This document shows, in pieces, positions 56,030-64,000 of a stretch of DNA of 64,000 nucleotides. The position numbers were made by a program, and so were the translations under genes. Each line of letters begins with the position of its first letter. Within the stretch, counting starts at the first letter, position 1. Under the pieces are notes generated by a model, which saw only the letters and a list, made by a program, of their open reading frames with translations, ran no database searches and was not told the origin of the DNA. The DNA is from Jatrophihabitans cynanchi (GTDB taxonomy: Bacteria > Actinomycetota > Actinomycetes > Mycobacteriales > Jatrophihabitantaceae), in assembly GCF_027247405.1 (NCBI RefSeq), contig NZ_CP097463.1, positions 372,001 to 436,000 of the forward strand, read 5' to 3'.

Positions 56030-56063
56030 CCCAGCAGCGTGCCAGGCGGTGCCGACAGCGTTC

Positions 56064-56618
56064 TCAGCCCTCGCCGCTGACGAGCAGATCGACGCGCTGC
56101 TGCGGGCGTTCGCGCGCGACGTACGCATCCTCGGACGGCATCCACTGCTGCAGCCAGCGTGCCAGCATCGCCTCGCCGTCCCGCTCCAGCGCCCGGGCCA
56201 ACCGCACCTCACGCGATGCCTCGACCCACACGGTGAGCGCCCAGGGCGCGTGCACCTCGCGCCGCGTCGACGACACGCCCTCGACGACGACCACCGCGCC
56301 GGGAGGCACATCGTGCCATTCAGCACCCTCGTCGCGGTCCCAGTCCCAGCGTTGGTAGTGCGCCGGACGCCCGGCGAGCAGCGGCTGGACCAACTGCGCG
56401 TCGAACCGCGCCCAGTCCCACTCGGCGATCCGGGGGCCGGCGAAGTCGTCGATGTGCACGACGGCGGCCTCCGGGACTGCTGCCGCGATCGAGGCCGCCA
56501 GGGTCGACTTGCCGGCTCCCCCGCACCCGTCGATCCCGACCCAGCGCGTCTGACCGTCACGCGTCGCGGCGATCCGGGCCACCGCCTCGATCACGCCCTC
56601 GGGCGCGGCCCTGGTCAC
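56064..56618 (-). CDS. Uridine kinase-like P-loop protein
   Basis: A 184-residue P-loop kinase: Walker A GIDGCGGAGKSTLA near residue 29, then HIDDFAGPRIAEWDWARFDAQLVQPL, the uridine/phosphoribulokinase type pattern, and VVVVEGVSSTRREVH. It probably phosphorylates a nucleoside or similar small alcohol. The GTG at 56618 overlaps the cdsA stop codon (GTGA), so it is translated after cdsA. Confidence 0.82.
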   Translation of the reverse strand: MTRAAPEGVIEAVARIAATRDGQTRWVGIDGCGGAGKSTLAASIAAAVPEAAVVHIDDFAGPRIAEWDWARFDAQLVQPLLAGRPAHYQRWDWDRDEGAEWHDVPPGAVVVVEGVSSTRREVHAPWALTVWVEASREVRLARALERDGEAMLARWLQQWMPSEDAYVARERPQQRVDLLVSGEG

Positions 56619-57445
56619 ACCGGTGCGAACGCGGACAGCAGCAGGTAGGCGACCGCGGCGCACGGCAGCAGCGAGTCGAGCCGGTCCATGATCCCGCCGT
56701 GCCCAGGTAGCACGGTCCCCATGTCCTTGATGCCGAGATCGCGCTTGAGCAGCGACTCACCGAGATCACCCAGCGTCGCGGTCACCACGATGGCCAGGCC
56801 GAACAGCAGGCCAGTCCACCACGGCTGGTGGAAGGTGAGCGTGAGGAACAAGATCCCGGACGCCGAGCAGAACAGCACCGAGCCGGCGAACCCCTCCCAG
56901 GTCTTCGCCTTGGAGACGATCGGGGCGAGCGGGTGGCGGCCGAAGAACACGCCGGTCGCGTAACCGCCCGTGTCGCTGCAGATCACCGTCGCCACGAACG
57001 CGATGATCCGCGCGGCACCGTCGTCGGCGTGTGCGGACAGCACCGCGAATCCGGCCAGGGTGGGCAGGTACAGCAGGATGAACGCAGACGCGCCGACATC
57101 GCCCAGGTAGCCGTCGGCACCGTCGCCGAGTCGCCAGATCAGCACGCCGCACAGCGTGATCAGCAGCGCCAGCACCAGCCCGTTCGGCCCGCGCAGCCAG
57201 GCGGCCGCAAGCATCGCCACCGAACCGACGGTCAGCGGTGCGAGCGCGGGCCGCAACTGCGCCGCGCCGAACGCGCGGGACAGCTCGTAGCAGCCGTAGA
57301 CCACGGCCGCACCGACGATGAACGCGAAGCTCGGCCGGTACACGAACAAGCTGGCGACGATCAGCGCGACGAGCCCGACCCCGACGCCGATCGCGGCAGG
57401 CAGGTCCCGCCCGGCGCGCGACTTCTTCGGCTCGGCGTCGGTCAC
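56615..57445 (-). CDS. cdsA: Phosphatidate cytidylyltransferase
   Basis: Makes CDP-diacylglycerol from phosphatidate and CTP. It has 276 residues and eight membrane helices. The C-terminal signature is SKAKTWEGFAGSVLF and GDLGESLLKRDLGIKDMGTVLPGHGGIMDRLDSLL, with the Asp residues that bind metal. I chose the GTG at 57445, behind GAGGAG. It is immediately downstream of frr, as in mycobacteria (pyrH-frr-cdsA-rlmN). Confidence 0.96.
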   Translation of the reverse strand: MTDAEPKKSRAGRDLPAAIGVGVGLVALIVASLFVYRPSFAFIVGAAVVYGCYELSRAFGAAQLRPALAPLTVGSVAMLAAAWLRGPNGLVLALLITLCGVLIWRLGDGADGYLGDVGASAFILLYLPTLAGFAVLSAHADDGAARIIAFVATVICSDTGGYATGVFFGRHPLAPIVSKAKTWEGFAGSVLFCSASGILFLTLTFHQPWWTGLLFGLAIVVTATLGDLGESLLKRDLGIKDMGTVLPGHGGIMDRLDSLLPCAAVAYLLLSAFAPV

Positions 57446-57467
57446 GGCCGTCTCCTCGATCAACGGC

Positions 57468-58025
57468 TCAGACCTCGAGCAGTTCGGCTTCCTTGGCCTT
57501 GACGACGTCATCGACCAGCACGGTGTACTTGCCGGTCAGCTTGTCCAGCTCCGCCTCGGCGCGGTGCACGTCGTCTTCGCCGCTCTCACCGTCGCGCACC
57601 AGCTTGTCCAGGCTGTCCTTCGCGTGCCGGCGGATCGAGCGGATCGAGACCTTCGCGTCCTCGCCCTTGGTCTTGGCCACCTTCACCAGTTCGCGCCGGC
57701 GCTCCTCGGTGAGTTGCGGGAACACCACCCGGATGACGGTGCCGTCGTCCGTCGGGTTCACGCCCAGGTCGCTGTCGCGGATTGCCCGCTCGATCGCGCC
57801 GAGCTGCGACGCGTCGTACGGCTTGATGATCGCCATGCGTGCCTCGGGAACGCTCACCGAGGCCATCTGCGGGATCGGCGTGGGCGCGCCGTAGTAGTCG
57901 ACGACGAGGCGCGCGAACGCCGACGCGTTGGCCCGGCCGGTGCGCAGCCCGCCGAGTTCCTCCCGCGCGACGTGCACCGCCTTCTCCATCTTCTCCTCGG
58001 CCTCGAAGAGGGTCTCGTCAATCAT
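57468..58025 (-). CDS. frr: Ribosome recycling factor
   Basis: A 185-residue RRF that splits post-termination ribosomes with EF-G. Motifs: [37 protein letters not shown] and [30 protein letters not shown]. It is complete and of the standard length. It follows pyrH on minus with 36 bases between. Confidence 0.98.
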   Translation of the reverse strand: MIDETLFEAEEKMEKAVHVAREELGGLRTGRANASAFARLVVDYYGAPTPIPQMASVSVPEARMAIIKPYDASQLGAIERAIRDSDLGVNPTDDGTVIRVVFPQLTEERRRELVKVAKTKGEDAKVSIRSIRRHAKDSLDKLVRDGESGEDDVHRAEAELDKLTGKYTVLVDDVVKAKEAELLEV

Positions 58026-58061
58026 GCTCGCTCCACAGCTCGTCGCTCGATGATCACGCGG

Positions 58062-58808
58062 TCAGGCCGATCCGGTGACCAGGGTGCCGATCTTCTCACC
58101 GCGCACGACCCTCGCGATGTTCCCATCGCTGAGCTCGAACACGACGATCGGCATGCCGTTGTCGCGGCACAGGCTGAACGCGGTCGAGTCGGCGACCTTG
58201 AGGTCACGGGTGAGGACGTCGTCGTACGTCATCGTGTCGAAGCGCACCGCGTTGGGGTTGGTCCGCGGGTCGTCGTCGTACACGCCGTCGACGCCGCGCT
58301 TGCCCATCATCAGCACGTCACAGCCGATCTCGAGCGCCCGCTGGGCCCCCGCGGTGTCGGTCGAGAAGTAGGGCATGCCCACCCCGGCGCCGAAGATGAC
58401 CACCCGGCCCTTCTCCAAGTGCCGCTCGGCGCGGCGCGGGATGTACGGCTCGGCGACCTGGCCCATCGCGATCGCCGTCTGCACCCGCGTCGGAATGCCT
58501 TCCTTCTCCAGGAAGTCCTGCAGCGCCAGGCAGTTCATGACGGTACCCAGCATCGCCATGTAGTCGGCGCGGTCGCGGTCCATGCCGCGCTGGCTCAGCT
58601 CGGCGCCGCGGAAGAAGTTGCCACCGCCGACGACGACCGCGACCTGGGTGCCGGCGAGCACGACCTCGGCGATCTGCCGGGCGAGCGAGTGGACCACGTC
58701 CGGATCGACGCCCACGCGGCCGCCGCCGAACTCCTCGCCGGACAGCTTGAGCAGCACCCGCTGGTAGGCACCGGACGAGGAAGGGGCCGCCGACCCGGTT
58801 CCGGTCAT
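58062..58808 (-). CDS. pyrH: UMP kinase
   Basis: A 248-residue bacterial UMP kinase of the amino-acid-kinase fold, making UDP for pyrimidine nucleotides. Visible: [76 protein letters not shown] and [25 protein letters not shown] at 58808; the tsf gene is 53 bases upstream. Confidence 0.98.
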   Translation of the reverse strand: MTGTGSAAPSSSGAYQRVLLKLSGEEFGGGRVGVDPDVVHSLARQIAEVVLAGTQVAVVVGGGNFFRGAELSQRGMDRDRADYMAMLGTVMNCLALQDFLEKEGIPTRVQTAIAMGQVAEPYIPRRAERHLEKGRVVIFGAGVGMPYFSTDTAGAQRALEIGCDVLMMGKRGVDGVYDDDPRTNPNAVRFDTMTYDDVLTRDLKVADSTAFSLCRDNGMPIVVFELSDGNIARVVRGEKIGTLVTGSA

Positions 58809-58861
58809 CAGTCAGCGGCCCCTTCCGTCGCGGTGCGGTCTTGTCGAACCTTAGTTGACTG

Positions 58862-59680
58862 CTACTGGCCGACCTCGAAGTGCGCGAACTTCGTCAGCGT
58901 CACGCCGGCCTCGTCGAGCACCGCCTTGACGGTCTTCTTGGCCTCGCGGACCGACTCCTGCTCGAGCAGGACGTTGTCGGCGAAGAACGCGTTGAGCCGC
59001 CCCTCGACGATCTTCGGCAGCGCAGCGTCGGGCTTGCCCTCGGCACGCGACTTCTCCTCCAGGACCCGCTTCTCGGTGGCGACGACGTCGGCGGGGACGT
59101 CCTCGCGGGTGAGGTAGCGGGCGCGCAGCGCGGCCACCTGCATGGCGGCGCCGCGGGCGGCCTCGGCGTCGTCACCGGTGAACTGCACCAGCACGCCCAC
59201 CTGCGGTGGCAGGTCGGACGACTTCTTGTGCAGGTAGGTGGCCACCTTGCCGTCGAGCTTGACGGCGCGGCGCAGTTCGAGTTTCTCGCCGATGACGGCC
59301 GCGAGCGCGTCGACGCTCTCGGCGACGGTCTTGCCGTCCTTGAGCGTCTCGGCGCGCAGCGTGTCGGCGTCGGTGGCCGACGAGCCGGCGAAGTGCGTCA
59401 CGATGTCGGCCGCGAGGGTCTGGAACTGCTCGTTCTTGGCCACGAAGTCGGTCTCGGACGCCAGTTCGATCATCGCGCCCTCGGCGGCGGCGACCAGCCC
59501 GTTGGACGTGGTGCGCTCGCTACCGCGCTTCTGGGCCTTGGCCTCACCCTTGACTCGCAGCACCTCGATGGCGCGCTCGTAGTCGCCGTCGGCCTCCTCG
59601 AGCGCCTTCTTGCACTCCATCATCCCGGCGCCGGTGGCGTCGCGGAGCTTCTTCACATCGGCAGCGGAAAAGTTCGCCAT
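58862..59680 (-). CDS. tsf: Elongation factor Ts
   Basis: Nucleotide exchange factor for EF-Tu, 272 residues. The N-terminal domain reads [42 protein letters not shown], followed by [16 protein letters not shown], the EF-Tu contact. It starts at the ATG at 59680. rpsB lies 32 bases upstream, and the two form an operon. Confidence 0.98.
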   Translation of the reverse strand: MANFSAADVKKLRDATGAGMMECKKALEEADGDYERAIEVLRVKGEAKAQKRGSERTTSNGLVAAAEGAMIELASETDFVAKNEQFQTLAADIVTHFAGSSATDADTLRAETLKDGKTVAESVDALAAVIGEKLELRRAVKLDGKVATYLHKKSSDLPPQVGVLVQFTGDDAEAARGAAMQVAALRARYLTREDVPADVVATEKRVLEEKSRAEGKPDAALPKIVEGRLNAFFADNVLLEQESVREAKKTVKAVLDEAGVTLTKFAHFEVGQ

Positions 59681-59712
59681 ATCTCGTTCTTTCGTCTCGT
59701 TCTCGCGGGGGG

Positions 59713-60552
<840 letters not shown>

Positions 60553-60840
60553 GCCGGTCGTCCTCCTTGCTTTTCGTGCACGCTGACGCAGCGGCCCGCG
60601 TGCGGCCTCGGTTGTCGCGGACAGCTCGGGTGAGCGCCCGCCCTGGTGCCCGGTGTCGCGGACGGCTGCCGTCCCGTCGGGACGGACCGAGGCCGACCGC
60701 CTACTCCCGTGGGAGCGGGCACGCGAAGTCAGCCCACTCTCGCGGGCTGCGTCGCTCAGTCTAGCCGGTCTGCGGGGACGCCGCGGACCACGCCGGTGCG
60801 CCGGCTCGACAGGCCTCGCGCCGCGCCTCGCCTGGCGAAC
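60553..60840 (-). promoter_or_regulatory. rpsB leader with hairpins and a promoter-like -10
   Basis: The 288 bases between rpsB and the LuxR-type gene hold no gene. On minus a TAGACT (-10-like, at 60758-60763) precedes a leader of about 200 bases. Two hairpins follow: CTCCC-GT-GGGAG at 60704-60715 and a perfect CCGTCCC-GTC-GGGACGG at 60669-60685. Leaders of uS2 operons often fold for autoregulation by the protein; that is only a suggestion here. The LuxR gene terminator may also lie here. Confidence 0.45.
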
Positions 60841-63762
60841 TCAGCCGAGCAGCGCAGCGTCGCGGCGGGCGACCGCGGCGGCCTCGTTGCGGCTGTGCAC
60901 GCCCAGCTTGGCCAGGATGTTGGACACGTGCACGCTCACGGTCTTCTCACTGATGTACAGCCGCTGGGCGATCTGCCGGTTGGTACGGCCCTCGACGAGC
61001 AGCGCGAGCACCTCGCGCTCGCGATCGGTCAGCCCGGTGGTGCCGTGCTCGGCCGATCGGGCCGCGGTCGTGCCGAGCCGGCGGATCTCCGCCAGCAACG
61101 GTCCGGCGCCCAGGGCGCGGGCGGTCTCGCGTGCCTGGCTCGCGTGCTCGGCGGCCTCGGTGCTGCGCCCGGCCGCGCGCAGCACCGCCGCCAGCCGGGT
61201 GCGGGAGCGTACCTGTTCGACGGTGTCGCCGTAGCCGAACGCCTCGACGGCCTGCTGCCACAGCGCGATGTGCTCGTCGACCTCGGGCGGTTCGACGCCG
61301 GCCAGCCAGCGCAGCCGCGCCCACTCGGCCTCCAGCCGCGCCTGCCAGGCGATCGCCTCGATGCCCAGCCGGCGGCCACTGGGCACGCCCTTCTCGGCAC
61401 TCGTGCGGCCGTCCTCGACCAGAGTCTGGGCGCGCTTGACCAGCGCGGCTCGCTCGGCCTCAGGCGCCGCCGTGACCGCCGCGGCGAAGACCGCGATCCC
61501 CAGTGCCGAGAGCCTGATCCTGGCGAGGAACCACGGGTCCTGCCACAACACCGAGAGCAGTTCGACGGCGTCGCCGATCGCCTCCAGCGCGGCGTCCACA
61601 TCGCCCCGCTGCGCGGCCGACTCGAGGGCCGCCACGGTGGCGTTGAGGGCGACCCGGCTCTCGCGTCCCCACCAGGGACGCAGCTCGCCGGCCAGCGCCA
61701 TCGCGTCCGGCTCGCCCCGGCCTACGCGGACCAGCAGCTCGATCGACGCATACAGTGCCTCGGCCTGCGGAGTCGGCGACTGGCCACCGACGTCCAGGGT
61801 GCGCAGCGCGCCGTCCCAGTCGCCGCGCATGTACTGGATCAGCCCGCCCATGCCGCGCGCCTCGAGCCCGAACGCCGCCCACGGCCGGCCGAGCTCGCTG
61901 GCCCGCCGCGCGGTGTGCTCATAGGCCTCTTGAGCCTCGGCGAGCGCGCCCTGCTCGGTGTAGAGCGAGCCGAGGTTGTAGCGGCTGCGCAGCTCGGCCG
62001 CGGTCTCGCCCGCCCGCTGCGCCTCGTCGGCCACGGCGCGGAGCCGCTCGGCGGCCTCCTCCGGTTGGTCGGCGCGCCGGGCGAGCAGGGCGAGTGTGGT
62101 CTCGGCGTCGGCCGCGGCGCCGGGCACCCCGGCGGCCCGAGCGGTCTCGACGGCCTCGCGGGACCAGCGCTCGGCGTCGACCTCGCGGCCGAACAGGAAG
62201 GCGAGCCGGCCGTGCATCGCCGCCAGGTTGGCGCGAAAGGGGGTGGGTGGCTCGGCCGGTACCAGGCGCAGCGCCTCGGCGGTGCCCTGGAACGTCTCCA
62301 TGTCGACCTCACCCGCCGCGGCTGCGAGCGCGACCGCGTAGAGCACCCGCGCACGTGACTCGTCGGGCGCATCGGCGGGCAGGCCGGCCAGCGTCTCGCG
62401 GGCCAGCCGCAGCGCACGGTAGCCGCGGCCGGCGGCGACGCCGGCGTCGACGAGAGCGAGCAGCAGCGCGGCCGGGTCGTCGGGCGGCTCGGGCAGCTGC
62501 GCCGACAGTTCGAGTGCGGTCTGCAGGTGCTGCAGCGCCTCGCTCGGCGCGGCGACCGACATGGCGTCCTCGCCCGCGCACACGCTCGCCCGGTAGGCGG
62601 TGAGCAGGTCGTGCGAGGCGCGGGCGTGCCGCGCCAGCTCGGCGGTGTGCCGGCCCGGGGCGGCCGCGAACGCCGCCGCGTATCCCGCGTGGATGCGCAC
62701 CCGCTCGCCCGGCAGCAGGTCGTCGTAGACGGCTTCGGCGAGCAGCGCGTGCCGGAACGTGTAGCCGCGACCGCTCGGGGTCGGTTCCAGGATGTTCGCG
62801 TCGACCGCCTCGCGCAGCGCGTACTCCAACGCGGTGGGCGTCAGTTCGATGACCTTGGCGAGCAGGTCGTGCCCGACCCGGCGGCCGCCCACCGCCGCGA
62901 CCCGGACCACCTCACGCGCGTCCTGCCCCAGCCGGTCGAGCCGCACGAGCAGAACGTCGGCCAACTGCCAGGGCAACTGGCCCATGTCGCCGTACTGGTC
63001 GCTGGCGGCGGTCAGTTCCTCGGCGAAGAACGCGTTGCCGTCGGCGCGGCTGACGATGGTGCGGATCTCCGACTCGCGGATGGCACCGCCCCGGGCAGCC
63101 CGGACCAACGCCCGCACGTCAGCGACCGGTAGCGGGCCGAGGTGCACCCGATCGACGATGGGCAGCCGGGACCACTGCGCGAGGGTCGGGCGCAGCGGGT
63201 GCCGGCGGTGCAGGTCGTCGCTGCGGTAGCTCGCCACGATCGCGATCGGTTCGTCGCGTAGGCGGGTGAACAGGAAGCCCAGCAGATCGCGGGTCGCCTG
63301 GTCCGCCCAGTGCACATCCTCGACGAACAGGGCGACGGGCACCTCCGCGGCGAGCAGCGCGAGCGCCCCGAACACCGACTCGAACAGCTCGCCGCGATCG
63401 ATGCGGTCGCCCGGTGCCACCGGCTCGGTGCCGCGCGGCAGCAGCCGGGCGATCGCGGGGAATGCCGTTCGCAGCCGCTCGGACCGGGACGGATCCTGAG
63501 CGGCCAGGCGCGCGAACGCCTCGGTGAACGGCAGGTACGGCGGTGGCGCGTCACCGAGGTCGACGCAGTGGCCGATCAGGGTGAGCACGCCGCGGTCGTG
63601 CGCCTTGCGGACCAGTTCGCTCAACAGCCGCGTCTTGCCGACGCCGGCGTCGCCGTCCAGCACGACGACGGCCGGTGCCCCACCCGTGGTGTGCTCGAGT
63701 GTGCCGACGAGCGAGGCGAGCTCGGCCTTGCGGCCGACCAGAGTCATCACGGAGCGGGGCAC
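60841..63762 (-). CDS. Large ATP-dependent LuxR family regulator (LAL type)
   Basis: A 973-residue regulator. The N-terminal AAA/STAND ATPase has Walker [16 protein letters not shown] at about 37-51 and the Walker B-like [13 protein letters not shown] long helical, TPR-like middle runs from about 350 to 880. The C-terminal LuxR HTH is in [52 protein letters not shown]. Such MalT-like proteins turn on genes after binding a ligand and ATP; the ligand and target are unknown. It is minus-strand, upstream of rpsB. Confidence 0.93.
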   Translation of the reverse strand: MPRSVMTLVGRKAELASLVGTLEHTTGGAPAVVVLDGDAGVGKTRLLSELVRKAHDRGVLTLIGHCVDLGDAPPPYLPFTEAFARLAAQDPSRSERLRTAFPAIARLLPRGTEPVAPGDRIDRGELFESVFGALALLAAEVPVALFVEDVHWADQATRDLLGFLFTRLRDEPIAIVASYRSDDLHRRHPLRPTLAQWSRLPIVDRVHLGPLPVADVRALVRAARGGAIRESEIRTIVSRADGNAFFAEELTAASDQYGDMGQLPWQLADVLLVRLDRLGQDAREVVRVAAVGGRRVGHDLLAKVIELTPTALEYALREAVDANILEPTPSGRGYTFRHALLAEAVYDDLLPGERVRIHAGYAAAFAAAPGRHTAELARHARASHDLLTAYRASVCAGEDAMSVAAPSEALQHLQTALELSAQLPEPPDDPAALLLALVDAGVAAGRGYRALRLARETLAGLPADAPDESRARVLYAVALAAAAGEVDMETFQGTAEALRLVPAEPPTPFRANLAAMHGRLAFLFGREVDAERWSREAVETARAAGVPGAAADAETTLALLARRADQPEEAAERLRAVADEAQRAGETAAELRSRYNLGSLYTEQGALAEAQEAYEHTARRASELGRPWAAFGLEARGMGGLIQYMRGDWDGALRTLDVGGQSPTPQAEALYASIELLVRVGRGEPDAMALAGELRPWWGRESRVALNATVAALESAAQRGDVDAALEAIGDAVELLSVLWQDPWFLARIRLSALGIAVFAAAVTAAPEAERAALVKRAQTLVEDGRTSAEKGVPSGRRLGIEAIAWQARLEAEWARLRWLAGVEPPEVDEHIALWQQAVEAFGYGDTVEQVRSRTRLAAVLRAAGRSTEAAEHASQARETARALGAGPLLAEIRRLGTTAARSAEHGTTGLTDREREVLALLVEGRTNRQIAQRLYISEKTVSVHVSNILAKLGVHSRNEAAAVARRDAALLG

Positions 63763-63796
63763 CCAGTCATCTTCGCGCGTTCCTACGACATCCGTC

Positions 63797-63940
63797 TCAG
63801 CCGGTGCGCCCGGAACTCCTGCGGGCGAGCCACGACCGGCGAAGCGTCCGGTGCAGTTCGCGCGCGTGCTGGTTGTCGCTGGTGCGGTGCCGGTAGGCGA
63901 CCTCGGCGGCGACGACGTCCAGGTTCTGGTTGTCGATCAT
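63797..63940 (-). CDS. 47-residue small basic protein
   Basis: A short gene with ATG at 63940 and TGA at 63797-63799. AAGGAG lies seven bases before the ATG. The protein begins [19 protein letters not shown] and is rich in Arg, His and Leu with no Cys or membrane segment, like a short helical hairpin. The stop is 35 bases upstream of the LuxR-type gene on the same strand, so the two may be cotranscribed. I do not recognise the family. Confidence 0.6.
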   Translation of the reverse strand: MIDNQNLDVVAAEVAYRHRTSDNQHARELHRTLRRSWLARRSSGRTG

Positions 63941-64000
63941 GGTCCGTCTCCTTGCTTGCTGTGGTGGTGAGGTTGACTGTGCGCGGCTAAGGGGTGCGCG

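Overview
The window is a very GC-rich, densely coded stretch of an actinobacterial chromosome. GTG starts are frequent and gene ends often overlap (ATGA, GTGA, TAATG). The order of core genes matches that around infB and rpsB in Mycobacterium and relatives: infB-ylxR-nusA-rimP facing two ferritin-like genes; ispG-rip1-dxr with a DUF4081/GNAT gene; a DUF2631 gene; and rlmN, cdsA, frr, pyrH, tsf and rpsB. Iron boxes of the DtxR/IdeR type, a FUSC-family protein, an acyl-ACP desaturase and a DUF3618 protein also fit Actinomycetota. A member of the Frankiales/Jatrophihabitans neighbourhood is my guess, but the genus cannot be fixed from sequence alone. No phage, IS transposase, CRISPR array or rRNA operon was seen.

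Layout. 0-6.3 kb: translation and transcription factors (ylxP-like, infB, ylxR, nusA, rimP) on the minus strand, then two overlapping ferritin-like genes on plus. 6.3-13 kb: an Eis-like acetyltransferase, a two-subunit ABC exporter, a frameshifted HAD hydrolase and a second acetyltransferase. 13-17 kb: ispG, rip1 and dxr (MEP pathway plus intramembrane protease). 17-22.3 kb: a lactate monooxygenase-like flavoenzyme and the iron uptake operon efeU-efeO-efeB with two IdeR-type boxes. 22.4-24.6 kb: 5-oxoprolinase pxpABC. 24.5-28 kb: phosphate transporter with its PhoU-like partner, purU, a DUF3618 protein and a peroxiredoxin. 28-32.5 kb: a secreted protein of unknown role, an HNH endonuclease gene whose 3' end runs into an unusual tRNA gene, an acetyltransferase, a PPOX protein, a metallo-beta-lactamase/Rieske fusion and a DUF2631 membrane protein. 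32.5-33.5 kb: acyl-ACP desaturase behind a perfect inverted-repeat operator.

33.5-42.3 kb is a polyamine block: a minus-strand operon potA-potD-potB-potC-oxidase-agmatinase, and divergently an Lrp-type regulator and a class III aminotransferase. Together they can import a polyamine, hydrolyse agmatine to putrescine and deaminate or transaminate it. 42.3-48 kb: a SCO6745-like protein, a methyltransferase, a second Lrp regulator divergent from alanine dehydrogenase, a second amine oxidase and a PPOX protein. 48-54 kb: TetR/MFS efflux pair with a promoter-operator, an S9 peptidase and a FUSC protein. 54-60.6 kb: rlmN, a PPOX protein, a uridine-kinase-like gene, cdsA, frr, pyrH, tsf and rpsB. 60.8-64 kb: a large LuxR-type ATPase regulator and a 47-residue small gene.

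The points I find most worth a second look are the class I tRNA with anticodon UAG overlapping the HNH gene, a short palindrome-derived insert found in frame inside two neighbouring genes, the one-base frameshift in the HAD gene, the two iron boxes around efeU with an unusual C-terminal extension of EfeU, and the Rieske/metallo-beta-lactamase fusion.
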